64,000 nucleotides of DNA from Pseudomonadota bacterium (GTDB lineage: Bacteria > Desulfobacterota > Desulfobulbia > Desulfobulbales > Desulfocapsaceae): positions 1-64,000 of the forward strand of contig JAHJNL010000036.1 of assembly GCA_018820855.1 (NCBI GenBank). The letters are read 5' to 3'. Under the pieces are notes generated by a model that saw only the letters and a list, made by a program, of their open reading frames with translations, had not been told where the DNA came from and did no database searches. Made by a program: the position numbers and the translations under genes. Shown one piece after another: positions 1 through 8,785 of this stretch (the stretch's first letter is position 1; each line of letters opens with the position of its first letter).

Positions 1-9
1 AACATTGGT

Positions 10-139
10 AATAAGTGGAAATTTTCCAGCATATTGATTGTAATAGATTCCGCTTTTTTCCACTTATTCTTATATTAAGAGCTCTAAGGTGGAAAAAACT
101 TTCCACTTATTACTTTTGCCGTTGATTATTCCACTTATT
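10..139. repeat. Iterated 11-bp repeat upstream of intI
   Basis: The 11-mer TTCCACTTATT occurs at 58-68, 101-111 and 129-139, and in inverse orientation at 10-20, all within the 150 bp before the integrase start. Copies 1 and 3 share a longer match that continues with an ATATTAA tail. In integrons the attI recombination site and integrase-binding direct repeats lie immediately upstream of intI. These copies could therefore be integrase-binding sites, a regulator operator, or both. No GTTRRRY crossover core could be placed with confidence. Confidence 0.7.
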
Positions 140-159
140 GTGATATTAAAATAGGTAAC

Positions 160-1155
160 ATGGAAAATATACCTAAATTTTATCCGAATCCACAACTTAA
201 ATTAATGGAGCAGGTACGTGAGGTCCTGCGTTACCACCATTATGCCTTTCGAACAGAACAGACCTATTGCCAGTGGATATTAAGATTTATCCGTTTCTTT
301 GGCGGCAAAACCCACCCCAGACAGCTTGGTGTTAAAGATGTGGAGCGTTTTCTTTCCGATCTGGCAGTGCAAGGGCAAGTGTCAGCTTCAACCCAGCGAC
401 AGGCTTTGAATGCCATTGTCTTTCTTTACCGAGAAGTCCTGGACAAATCTTTGGATGGCAAATTTGCACATATCAGGGCCAAGAAAAAAACTAAAACCGT
501 AACGGTGCTCAGCAAAGAAGAGGCCACCCGTTTTTTCCGCTATATGGATGGTACTCATGCTCTTATGGCCAAACTCCTCTATGGCTCGGGGTTACGGCTC
601 ATGGAATGTGTCAGATTGCGAATCAAAGACATCGACTTTGACCGAAAACGAATTAAAGTGCTCGGCAAAGGTGACAAGTGGCGGAGCACCATCCTTGCCC
701 CGCCTGTTATTCCTGTACTTCAGGCACACATACAACGTGTCAAGGCCTTGCATCATGCCGATCTGGAAGAAGGGTTTGGCGAGGTCTATATTCCTCCGGC
801 CTTGTCCCGCAAATACACTCATGCTGCTAGGGAATCAATGTGGCAATATGTTTTTCCTGCCAAAAATAGATCAATAGACCCCCGATCGGGTAAAGAACGA
901 CGTCATCATGTCATGGAATCCGGACTGCAAAAGGCTGTAAAGCTGGCTGCCAAACGGGCCGATATCGACAAACGGGTTACTTGCCACACCCTGCGTCACA
1001 GCTTTGCGACCACGATGCTGGAGAACGGTATCAACATCCGTGTTCTGCAGGACCTCTTGGGGCATGCTGATGTTAAAACAACAGAAATGTATACCCACGT
1101 GATGGATAAAGATATTTCCCGGCTCACCAGCCCACTTGAGGATCTGGACTTGTAA
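160..1155 (+). CDS. intI: Integron integrase (IntI-type tyrosine recombinase)
   Basis: Site-specific tyrosine recombinase that would join attC cassettes to attI. The 331-residue protein has an N-terminal SAM-like DNA-binding domain (about 12-95) and a catalytic domain with R146, H276, R279, H302 and the nucleophile Y311 (motifs HTLRHSF, LGHADVKTT, YTHV). Between about residues 203 and 240 it carries the insertion that separates IntI from phage and XerC/D recombinases (GEVYIPPAL, WQYVFPAKNRSIDPRSG). No attC array lies downstream; by integron geometry the cassettes would sit left of position 1. The upstream region has iterated repeats and no obvious LexA box. The ATG at 160 has a weak AGG-type ribosome site; an ATG at 205 is an alternative. 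Confidence 0.93.
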   Translation: MENIPKFYPNPQLKLMEQVREVLRYHHYAFRTEQTYCQWILRFIRFFGGKTHPRQLGVKDVERFLSDLAVQGQVSASTQRQALNAIVFLYREVLDKSLDGKFAHIRAKKKTKTVTVLSKEEATRFFRYMDGTHALMAKLLYGSGLRLMECVRLRIKDIDFDRKRIKVLGKGDKWRSTILAPPVIPVLQAHIQRVKALHHADLEEGFGEVYIPPALSRKYTHAARESMWQYVFPAKNRSIDPRSGKERRHHVMESGLQKAVKLAAKRADIDKRVTCHTLRHSFATTMLENGINIRVLQDLLGHADVKTTEMYTHVMDKDISRLTSPLEDLDL

Positions 1156-1556
1156 GCGTTCTGTTTTTTGTGGCAGATTGAGAAATCATGTCCGAATCTG
1201 TTTGGATTCGGCAGAGGCAACATGATTTTACTCTCACCATTTCGTGTTTCGTGGAAAGTACCAGTGTTATCAATGGCTCCATCTAATTGATAGCCTTATC
1301 AAGCCAATACCTTTTAAAAACTAACATTTCAACTGGTTAACGGTTAACAGCTGGAGTTTGAAAAAGCAAGAATTCTTTGGCTTTTTTTTAAACCTTTTCA
1401 ACTACAAGAAAAACAATTTTCAACAAACAACCATTTGAATTGGGATGGTTCTCTTAGTTTGACCACGATCATAATCTTCTGCAATAATGGCTTCTAAAAG
1501 GTGATAACGCGTAGAAAGGGAAGAGGGGGAGCGGCATTTCTGTGAAGCGTGAATAA
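1156..1556. other. Non-coding gap between intI and the efflux operon
   Basis: No gene is supported. It holds a nested inverted repeat at 1183-1228 (outer arms AAATCATG/CATGATTT, inner arms CCGAATC/GATTCGG) and a terminator-like palindrome ending in eight T at 1360-1390. There is also a GGTTAAC tandem at 1334-1348. The convergent genes on either side suggest a shared, possibly bidirectional termination zone. Confidence 0.5.
1360..1390 (+). terminator. Possible rho-independent terminator after intI
   Basis: Arms AAAAAGC (1361-1367) and GCTTTTT (1380-1387) flank a self-complementary AAGAATTCTT core. A T-run follows on the + strand and an A-run precedes it, so it could also serve the opposite strand. 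The stem is AT-rich and therefore weak. Confidence 0.4.
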
Positions 1557-2789
1557 TCATTTCCCCGTCTTTGGCAAAAACAAACTTAACACCGCAGCTG
1601 TTCCTGTAAGCAGGCTTGCCAGTAGATAGGCCTGAGCAAAACTCCCGCTTCTTTCCGCCAGGATTCCTGCCAGGGCCGGGCCGGTGATCTGGCCGATACC
1701 GAAGAGCAGGGTTACCGCAGCGAAGCCGGAGGCAGCTTTGAGGGGGCCCAGGTAGTCGCTGATGGCCGCAGCCACGATGGAGGGGACGCTCCAGGCGCAG
1801 AGGGCAAAGAGGGCGATGGAGAGATAGACGCTCCCCGGCATTGGATTGAGGGCCAGGAGCAGGTGCGAGACACCTTGCAGGGTGTAGACCAGGGCAAGGG
1901 TGCGGCCTCTGCCCAGGCGGTCGGAGAGGGAGCCGAAGAGTGGACCGGAAAAAATACCCAGCAGGCCGAACCAGAACCAGAAACGTCCGGCCACTGCCTC
2001 GGTGAAGCTGTAGTCATTGATCAGGGTGGTGATGACAAAAGTGACGTAGATGACATAGGTGAAGCCAAAGAAGAAGTAGATGCTGCCCAGGTGCAGGAAA
2101 ACACGTTTGCCGGTGATTATCGGTTTTTTAGTAAGGAGATCTGCCTGCTTTTCTTCTCCTTTCTTTCGTGATGTCTCCAAAACCTGCAGTCCCCGGTCTT
2201 GTGGCCGGTTGCGAATGAGAAGGGCGCAGAGGACACCGATTGCCAGGACCAGGCTGCCCAGGATTACCCAGTTAATCCGCCAGCCTTGACTGTTGCCTGC
2301 CCAATTGTTGATGGCCGGAACCAGCAGGCCGGTAAGCATGATGCCAAGGCCGCTGCCAGATACCACCAGGCCGGTCGCCCGACCACGCATGGAGGAACCG
2401 AACCAGTGGGAGATGAGGATCATGACCGGGACATTAGCAAGGCCGCTGCCGATGCCGGTGAAAAAGAAGGCGGTCAGTATCAGCCAGAAACCGTTTGCCG
2501 AACCGACAATAATCATCGAGCTGCCGACGAGAAAAATTCCGCCGCTGATAACGGCACGGTAATTAAAATGTTTCACCATCCTGCTGCTGATGAGCACTGC
2601 CAGCAGGTAGCCGACGAAGTTGCCGGTGCCGATAAAACCCATGCGGCTGTAGCCAAGTTCCAGGTCACTGCCCATGGAGGGCAGGAGCATACCCAGGGAA
2701 AAACGGCCAAGGCCCAGGACAGCTACTATAGCAAGGACACCGGATAGAACGATGATCCAGCCATAATGCATGCTGCGCAAGGAGGGCAT
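1557..2789 (-). CDS. MFS transporter, YbfB/YjiJ-like
   Basis: Inner-membrane major facilitator of 410 residues with about 12 hydrophobic segments. The N-terminal half (MHYGWIIVLSG, GLGRFSLGMLLPSM, then GNFVGYLLAV) resembles the YbfB/YjiJ-type MFS family; substrate unknown. It is the last gene of the marR-mfp-rnd-tolC operon. Its ATG overlaps the tolC TGA in an ATGA arrangement (2787-2791), which implies translational coupling. An internal Met at residue 7 is an alternative start. A single-component exporter co-expressed with a tripartite pump could deliver substrate to the periplasm for the RND pump; that role is inference. Confidence 0.85.
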   Translation of the reverse strand: MPSLRSMHYGWIIVLSGVLAIVAVLGLGRFSLGMLLPSMGSDLELGYSRMGFIGTGNFVGYLLAVLISSRMVKHFNYRAVISGGIFLVGSSMIIVGSANGFWLILTAFFFTGIGSGLANVPVMILISHWFGSSMRGRATGLVVSGSGLGIMLTGLLVPAINNWAGNSQGWRINWVILGSLVLAIGVLCALLIRNRPQDRGLQVLETSRKKGEEKQADLLTKKPIITGKRVFLHLGSIYFFFGFTYVIYVTFVITTLINDYSFTEAVAGRFWFWFGLLGIFSGPLFGSLSDRLGRGRTLALVYTLQGVSHLLLALNPMPGSVYLSIALFALCAWSVPSIVAAAISDYLGPLKAASGFAAVTLLFGIGQITGPALAGILAERSGSFAQAYLLASLLTGTAAVLSLFLPKTGK

Positions 2790-4063
2790 CAGGAGGAAGT
2801 GCTCCGGTAGCGGAAGCCTTCAACCATCCTGGTGATGCGAAAGGCGTTTTCAAAGACAGTCCTGATTACGGCCACCTCGTTGTAGCGGGCCCGGGAGAGG
2901 TTGGTGACTGCATCGAGCAGATCCGATTCCCGCTGCAGGCCTTCTTTATACTTGAGCTGGGTGATACGCAGGTTTTCTTCGGCATGGCGGATATCTTCCC
3001 TGGCCACTTCAACGTTTGCCATGCTTACCCGGTAATCGATGAAGAGGTTGGCAAGGTCGGTGGTCAGGGTGCTTTTCAGCTCTGCCAGATCATACTGGAT
3101 CTCCCGGACAGTGAGCTTGGCCCGGGAGATGGTAGACTCCCTGGAAAAGCCGTCGAAAATATTCATGGAGAGCACCATCTGGGCGCGCAGCTCCTCCTCT
3201 GTGATCTCTCCCTCACCGTTGATGAAATCGTCATCGTAACGTGAATAGCTGCCGACCATATCCAGCCGGGGATAATAGGCGCCCTGTTCTGCCTTGACCT
3301 GTACGCTTGCGGATTCGGTCAGGCCTTCCAGGGCCAGGAGTTCAGAACGGCGAGTAAGCATTTTTTCCTGGCAGACCTCCTGCTCCTCGACTTGGGGCAG
3401 GAGTGAAAACTCATTAAAACTCAGTTCCTCCAGGCTGACTGCCTGGTTGATCTCCCGGCCCAGGAGCTGGACGCCCTTGTCCAGGTCGGCTTGGCCTTTC
3501 TGCTCAGTGATGTTGGCGTTGTCCAGATCGACCTTGAACTTCAGGAGTTCGTTTTTGCCGATCAGTCCCACCTGCAACCTTTTCTGCCCGTCCTGATAGA
3601 TGCGTTCCAGGGTTTTATAGGCGTCACTGGTCACTGTCAGATTTGCTTTGCGCTCATAGACGCTGAGATAGCGCAGGGCCACGTTGAGCTGGATGTCCTG
3701 TTCAACTCCCTGCAGCCGATATCCTTCCACTTTCTGCAGAATCTGTGCAGACTCGATGGAGTAGCGATCCCGGAAGCCGGCAAAGAGGTTCATGGTGACG
3801 GTGGAGTAGACGGAGCTGTTTTCCCGGTGTTCGTACAGGGTCGGTTCATCCAGGTTATTCACCTGATAGCCGATATCCAGAGAGGGGTAGTACCCGCTCC
3901 TGGCACGTTCCAGGTCCTTTCCGCTCTTTTCCAGGGTGACCTGATAGCGTTTGATGATCTCCCGGTTGCGGGTGGCACTCTCCTGCATCTCGGCAAGATC
4001 CAGGGCCATGGCAGATGTGGCCGCAAAGAGCAGGGGCAGGAGGATGAGACTAAACCGTTTCAT
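2789..4063 (-). CDS. TolC-family outer membrane efflux protein
   Basis: Outer-membrane channel of a tripartite RND efflux system, 424 residues. A clear signal peptide (MKRFSLILLPLLFAATSAMA, then LDL) is followed by two repeated OEP-type helical halves with heptad-rich coiled coils (about 25-230 and 235-420). The start is set at 4063, where AAGGAGT lies 8 bases upstream. The longer frame to 4243 would only read antisense-like sequence inside the rnd gene. The start overlaps the 3' end of rnd by 14 bp and the stop overlaps the MFS start, consistent with one mRNA. Confidence 0.92.
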   Translation of the reverse strand: MKRFSLILLPLLFAATSAMALDLAEMQESATRNREIIKRYQVTLEKSGKDLERARSGYYPSLDIGYQVNNLDEPTLYEHRENSSVYSTVTMNLFAGFRDRYSIESAQILQKVEGYRLQGVEQDIQLNVALRYLSVYERKANLTVTSDAYKTLERIYQDGQKRLQVGLIGKNELLKFKVDLDNANITEQKGQADLDKGVQLLGREINQAVSLEELSFNEFSLLPQVEEQEVCQEKMLTRRSELLALEGLTESASVQVKAEQGAYYPRLDMVGSYSRYDDDFINGEGEITEEELRAQMVLSMNIFDGFSRESTISRAKLTVREIQYDLAELKSTLTTDLANLFIDYRVSMANVEVAREDIRHAEENLRITQLKYKEGLQRESDLLDAVTNLSRARYNEVAVIRTVFENAFRITRMVEGFRYRSTSS

Positions 4064-7000
4064 TGGAACGACTCCTTTCAAATTTGATGACAAAGGACAG
4101 CAGCGCCGGGATGACAAAGAGGGTGAGGAGGGTGGAAAGTGCCAGTCCTCCCAGGAGGATGGAACCGAGGCCCCGGTAGAGCTCGGAGCCGGAGCCGGTG
4201 GAGAGCACCATGGGCAGCATGGCCAGCACGGAACTGGTGGCACTCATAAAGATGGGCCGGATCCTGGTTCGTACTGCCTCGGAGATGGCTTCGGTTCCCT
4301 GCAGTCCGTTGTAGCGCACATTGTTCAGGGACTGATGGACGATAAGGATGGCGTTGTTGACCACTGTTCCTATGAGGATGATGAAACCGAGCATGGCCAG
4401 GATGTCAAAGCCCTGGGGGGCGATAAAGCTATTGACCGCCTGCAGACCGATGAATCCTCCGGCTGCTGCCAGGGGGATGGAAAACATGATGATAAGGGGG
4501 TAGAGGAAGTTCTCAAAGAGTGCTGCCATCAGCAGGTAGGTGATGAGCAGGGCCAGGAGCAGGTTCCACTGCAGGGCCTGGCGGGCCTCGGTGAGCTTGT
4601 CTGCATTTCCGCCGATGGTGATCTCGACTCCCGGCAGCTGTCCGGCCGCTTTCAGCGGGGCCACTGCCTCATTGAGGATAATATCCATGGCAGCTTGCAG
4701 GGGCAGGTCCTTGGGCGGGGTCACCTGCAGAGTAATGGTCCGTTTGCGTTCCAGATGGTTGATCTGGGGCATGCCCTGGCTGTAGACCAGGTCGGCCACG
4801 TCTCCTACCCGGATGAGACTGCCCTGACCGTTGACGATGCTGGCCTTGAGGATATTTTCGGGTGAGGAAAAGATGGAATCCCTGCCGGTAAGTACCAGAT
4901 CCTTCTGTTTGCTCCCTTCCGGCCGGTATTCGTCGACCTTGCGTCCGTCCATGAGAACGTCGATGTAGGTGCCGAGATCTTTTCCCGTCATTCCGCTGGC
5001 TGCCAGTTTCTCTTTGTTGGGGACCACCTGGATCTCCGGATAACTGGTCTCAAGAGAGGGGACGGGTCGAACCTGGGAAGAGGGGATCTTGGCACTGATG
5101 GTGCCGAACAGTGTCCTGCCGGCTGCCACGATCTGCTCGATGTCTTCTCCGGCGATATTGACGTTCACGTTGCGTCCTTCACCGATCCCGCTTTCAAAGA
5201 TACCCGCCTGGATACTGACCCCGAAGACCCCCGGGATGGAGTTCATGATGCGGGTAAAGAGGGGCATCATCTCTGCTCCCCTGGTTTCGTGGGTGGAAAT
5301 CCCGCCAAAAAGGGTGAAGCGATCTGCTCCGACAAAGAACATGTCTTTGATCTGGGGGATTCCGTCTTTGCCGTCTTCCTGAAAATAAGGTTCTGACTCG
5401 TCGTAGATAAAGCTCCCCAGTTCCTTCATTTTGTCCAGAGAGTATCCCGGCGGCGGGATGAGGATGTTGAGGATCAGGTTTCGGTTGCCCTGGGGCAGGT
5501 ATTCGGCACTGGGCAGCAGGAAAAAGATGAGTCCGATGGAGAACGAGGTGAAGGAGATCACGGTGGCCAGCCGGGTGAAGACGTTTTTCAGGCAGATATT
5601 GGAAAAGCGCATGATGAGCCGGGCAATGAATGGGCCTGCCACACTCTTCTGCAGTCTGTTTTGTTTTCGTGCACCACGGCCCCTGAAGAGATGGTAGGTG
5701 AGGGTGGGAATGACGGAGACGGAGACAAAGAGACTGATGAGGATGGAAAAGGTGATGGCAATGGCTATGTCGCGAAAGAGCTGCCCTGCTTCCTCCTGCA
5801 TGAAGATAATCGGCAGGAAGACGGCGACCGTGGTGGCAGTGGAAGCAAAAACCGCGCCCCAGACCTCCCGGGTCCCGTCCCAGGCCGCATTGTAGGCGGA
5901 TTTGCCCAGCTTGCGGTGGCGGTCGATATTTTCCATGACGACGATGGAGTTGTCCACCAGCATGCCCACGGCAAAGGAGATGCCGGCCAGGGAGACCACA
6001 TTCAGGTTGCGGCCGGTGATCCAGAGAAAGATAAAGGCGCCGATGGCGGAAATGGGAATGGCCAATGCCGTGGTCAGGGTGGAACGGATGCTGCGCAGAA
6101 AGATGAGGAGGACACAGATGGCCAGCAGACCGCCAATGGCCACATTCTTTTTCACCAGGTCTATGGCGGTGTTGATATAGGGACGCTGGTCGTAGACCCA
6201 GTCGATATAGAGTTCTCGTTCGGCAAGTAAACCCTGGTTGAGACGCTCAACCTCTTTTTCCAGTCTCTCGGTCATGGCCAGGACATTGGTCCCCGGTTCC
6301 TTGCGCACCCCGATGACGATTACCGGTTCACCGCTGTGCATGACCGCGATGTTTTCCTTGGCATAGCCGTTGTTGACTTCGGCGATTTCCCGCAGATAGA
6401 CCCGCTTGATACCGTCATCAAAAACAACCACCTCCATGGCGTCTGCCGGGGATTGAAACTGGCCCATGGTGCGGATACGGTAGTTTTTGCGGCCGATGCC
6501 CAATACCCCTGCCGAGTTGGTCTGGTTGGCATTGCGGACTGCATTGATAACCTGGTTGATGGAGATATTGTGACTGGCCATGCGGCCCATGTCCAGGGTG
6601 ATATTGAGCTCGGACAGGGTGCCGCCGAAGATGAAAAGAGACCCGACTCCCTTGACCCGTTCCAGATGCTGACGCACATTGTCTTCAAAGTAGCTGCGGT
6701 AGTGATTGATGGGTTCGCTGTTTTCCGCCACCGGTTTGAGCATCATCCAGATGACTGGAGAGGAGTTGGCACCGGCCGATTCGATGATCGGACGGTTGAC
6801 GTTTTCCGGGTAGTCGGCGACCTCGTTGATCTTGTTGGAGACCCGGAGGAGGGCTTCATTGAGAGAGGTTTTCAGTTCAAAGGAGAGAGTGATCTCGCCA
6901 TAACCGTTGTAACTGGCACTCTCCATTTTGGTCAAACCCTGCAACCCTTTGAGCACCTCTTCCTGCTGCTCGATGATCTCTTTTTCTATCTCATAGGGGG

Positions 7001-7163
7001 TGGCTCCGGTCCAGTTGGTTTTTACCGTGATCTGGGGTGTTTCCACATCCGGAGTGAGCTGCACGGGCAGCTTGTTGAGACCGATAATGCCGAAGACCAG
7101 GAGCAGGATTACGCCCACGGTGACCGAGACAGGTTTTTCCAGGGAATATTTGATAAGATCCAT
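4050..7163 (-). CDS. RND efflux transporter permease (AcrB/MexB type)
   Basis: Proton-driven inner-membrane pump subunit of 1037 residues, the usual HAE1 length. It has an N-terminal TM anchor (VTVGVILLLVFGIIGL), two large periplasmic loops, and TM blocks around 335-480 and 850-1025. The TM4 motif GMLVDNSIVVMENIDR carries an Asp-Asn pair in place of the double Asp of AcrB, as in many HAE1 relatives. The start overlaps the stop of the mfp gene (TAATG at 7161-7165). Substrate cannot be deduced; the linked MarR regulator suggests aromatic or phenolic inducers, which is inference. Confidence 0.95.
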   Translation of the reverse strand: MDLIKYSLEKPVSVTVGVILLLVFGIIGLNKLPVQLTPDVETPQITVKTNWTGATPYEIEKEIIEQQEEVLKGLQGLTKMESASYNGYGEITLSFELKTSLNEALLRVSNKINEVADYPENVNRPIIESAGANSSPVIWMMLKPVAENSEPINHYRSYFEDNVRQHLERVKGVGSLFIFGGTLSELNITLDMGRMASHNISINQVINAVRNANQTNSAGVLGIGRKNYRIRTMGQFQSPADAMEVVVFDDGIKRVYLREIAEVNNGYAKENIAVMHSGEPVIVIGVRKEPGTNVLAMTERLEKEVERLNQGLLAERELYIDWVYDQRPYINTAIDLVKKNVAIGGLLAICVLLIFLRSIRSTLTTALAIPISAIGAFIFLWITGRNLNVVSLAGISFAVGMLVDNSIVVMENIDRHRKLGKSAYNAAWDGTREVWGAVFASTATTVAVFLPIIFMQEEAGQLFRDIAIAITFSILISLFVSVSVIPTLTYHLFRGRGARKQNRLQKSVAGPFIARLIMRFSNICLKNVFTRLATVISFTSFSIGLIFFLLPSAEYLPQGNRNLILNILIPPPGYSLDKMKELGSFIYDESEPYFQEDGKDGIPQIKDMFFVGADRFTLFGGISTHETRGAEMMPLFTRIMNSIPGVFGVSIQAGIFESGIGEGRNVNVNIAGEDIEQIVAAGRTLFGTISAKIPSSQVRPVPSLETSYPEIQVVPNKEKLAASGMTGKDLGTYIDVLMDGRKVDEYRPEGSKQKDLVLTGRDSIFSSPENILKASIVNGQGSLIRVGDVADLVYSQGMPQINHLERKRTITLQVTPPKDLPLQAAMDIILNEAVAPLKAAGQLPGVEITIGGNADKLTEARQALQWNLLLALLITYLLMAALFENFLYPLIIMFSIPLAAAGGFIGLQAVNSFIAPQGFDILAMLGFIILIGTVVNNAILIVHQSLNNVRYNGLQGTEAISEAVRTRIRPIFMSATSSVLAMLPMVLSTGSGSELYRGLGSILLGGLALSTLLTLFVIPALLSFVIKFERSRSNETV

Positions 7164-8212
7164 TACTTTTCTCCGGCCACCTGGACTGCCTGGTCAGGGC
7201 GCAGCCGTTCATTGCCTTCGATCACCACCGGCATGTCGGCGACAATATAAGGATTGTCCACTCCGATCCGATCACCCATGAATGCGACAATATTGACCGG
7301 AAGGATGGCGGCCTTGTCCTCTTTGACGGTGTAGATGAAGTCCTTGCCCTGAAATTTGATGAGGGCGGCGCGGGGGATGATACTGAGTTCCTTTTCCCGG
7401 CTTGAGGGGAGATGCACCGTTGCCGACATGTTGGCCGCTACGATCTTCTGCGCGGGAATCCTGATTTTGACAAAGATATTCTTGGTTTTGACATCGGCCA
7501 CCGGGTCTATGTCTTCGACCACACCTTCTATTTCTCCGTCAAAGGCATTGAGAATAACCGTCAGCACCTGACCCTTTTTGAGGTAGCGCAACAGGGATTC
7601 GCCAATGGGGGCACGGATAAAGAGATCGTCGCTGGAGCCCAGGGAAACCAGCATCTTTCCCTGCTGGACCCAGGCACCGGAATCCACCTCTTTGGTCAGG
7701 ATAACACCGTTGAAGGGGGCGCGGATTACGCTTCGTTCCTTTTTGATGAGCAGGTTGGCCAGTTCTTCCTGGCGGGCCTGTTTTTCCAGTTTTGCGTCCT
7801 GAAAGGTGTAGAGGGCATCGTCATAATCCTTTTCACTGACCCCTGATTCTTCATACAGGGCCTGCAGCCGCTTGAAATTCTTTTCGGTGTTCTGCTGCAG
7901 CAGATCATTCTGGGCGATGCGGGTCTTTTTGAGGGAGATGTCGCTGTCGAGCAGCTTTGTGTCCAGGCGCACAAGGACATCGCCCTTTTGCACATGGTCG
8001 CCTTCCTTGACGAGCACCTCCTGCACAAGCCCTGTGACATCGGTGGAGACTTCGCTGGTGCGGTCATAGGAGAGGATGCCGATCACTGACTGGGTCTCGG
8101 CAATTGTCTCCCGGACCACCTGTGTTGTAACAACTGAGGCCGGGGGTGGTTCCTGAGCCTGGAGGAGGACGGGAAGAGAAAAAAACGCAAAGAAAATGAA
8201 AAGAAATCGCAC
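7163..8212 (-). CDS. RND periplasmic adaptor (membrane fusion protein)
   Basis: HlyD/AcrA-type adaptor joining the RND pump to the TolC channel. It has a signal peptide (RFLFIFFAFFSLPVLLQA), then a biotinyl-lipoyl-like half (DVTGLVQEVLVKEGDHVQKG), an alpha-helical hairpin, the second lipoyl half (IRAPFNGVILTKEVDSGAWV) and a beta-barrel domain. The GTG at 8212 is chosen over the ATG at 8248 because AAGGAGATAT sits directly before it and because translation then begins at the signal peptide. The 12 extra residues of the longer form look non-native and would overlap marR. Length about 349 residues, typical for the family. Confidence 0.92.
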   Translation of the reverse strand: MRFLFIFFAFFSLPVLLQAQEPPPASVVTTQVVRETIAETQSVIGILSYDRTSEVSTDVTGLVQEVLVKEGDHVQKGDVLVRLDTKLLDSDISLKKTRIAQNDLLQQNTEKNFKRLQALYEESGVSEKDYDDALYTFQDAKLEKQARQEELANLLIKKERSVIRAPFNGVILTKEVDSGAWVQQGKMLVSLGSSDDLFIRAPIGESLLRYLKKGQVLTVILNAFDGEIEGVVEDIDPVADVKTKNIFVKIRIPAQKIVAANMSATVHLPSSREKELSIIPRAALIKFQGKDFIYTVKEDKAAILPVNIVAFMGDRIGVDNPYIVADMPVVIEGNERLRPDQAVQVAGEK

Positions 8213-8235
8213 GGGATATCTCCTTGAACAGGTTG

Positions 8236-8685
8236 TTATTGTGGCCATTTTTTTGTTGGTGTACTCAGATTGTCCTGTATTCTTTGCAGAATTATGGCAA
8301 GCAGGGCACGTTCCTGGTCGGAAATCCCTTTGGTCAGAAGCTCGGAAAAGTCTTGAAACAGACTGCTCACTTCGTCAACCAGTTCTTTGCCCTGGACAGT
8401 GAGGAAAATATGGATGGAACGACGGTCTGCGGGATTTTTTTCTCTTTTTACAAAATTCTTTTTTTCAAGACGATCGAGGATTCTGGTCACGTTGGCAGCA
8501 CTCTTCTGTACGATCTCACAGAGCTGACTCTGGGACAGGGCCTTGTTCTCTGATATGTTTTTCAGCAGGTGAAACTGCTCTGCCGTCAGATCATAGGGTT
8601 TGAGGAGCTTTTCCCCATGGAGGGTCATCGTCTGGGTTGTCCTGTAGATTAGCCGGCCAATTGATATTTCGTTGCATAGATTCAT
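8236..8685 (-). CDS. MarR-family transcriptional regulator
   Basis: Winged-helix repressor of 149 residues. The MarR fold is visible as LTAEQFHLLKNIS, then LSQSQLCEIVQKSAANVTRILDRLEKKNFVKREKNPADRRS, the wing ending in the conserved D-x-R segment. It is first in the efflux operon, 23 bp before the adaptor start. A long palindrome lies 2 bp upstream of its ATG and is probably its own operator, so the gene likely represses the whole operon until a ligand releases it (family knowledge plus inference). Confidence 0.92.
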   Translation of the reverse strand: MNLCNEISIGRLIYRTTQTMTLHGEKLLKPYDLTAEQFHLLKNISENKALSQSQLCEIVQKSAANVTRILDRLEKKNFVKREKNPADRRSIHIFLTVQGKELVDEVSSLFQDFSELLTKGISDQERALLAIILQRIQDNLSTPTKKWPQ

Positions 8686-8687
8686 TA

Positions 8688-8716
8688 GTTGCCTCGTTAA
8701 TAGTTAATGAGGCAAC
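8688..8716. promoter_or_regulatory. Palindromic MarR operator candidate
   Basis: A 29-bp near-perfect inverted repeat: arms GTTGCCTC (8688-8695) and GAGGCAAC (8709-8716), with the inner TTAA/TTAA also symmetric and one mismatch overall. It abuts the marR start codon at 8685 and contains the only plausible ribosome site (CGAGG). Occupancy could block both transcription and translation. Confidence 0.75.
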
Positions 8717-8785
8717 AGATTCCATGGGAGTGGGATAATGTCAATAATAAAAAAAGGTCAGCATCAATGTCCAGCTAAGAAAGAG

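Noticed and set aside
1156..1556. attC sites after intI
   Set aside because: No RYYYAAC/GTTRRRY pair with the expected inner symmetry; integron cassettes would lie on the other side of the gene.
4064..4243. N-terminal extension of the TolC-like protein
   Set aside because: The extra 60 residues are Pro/Ser/Cys-rich out-of-frame reading of the rnd gene, and a signal peptide with a good ribosome site begins at 4063.
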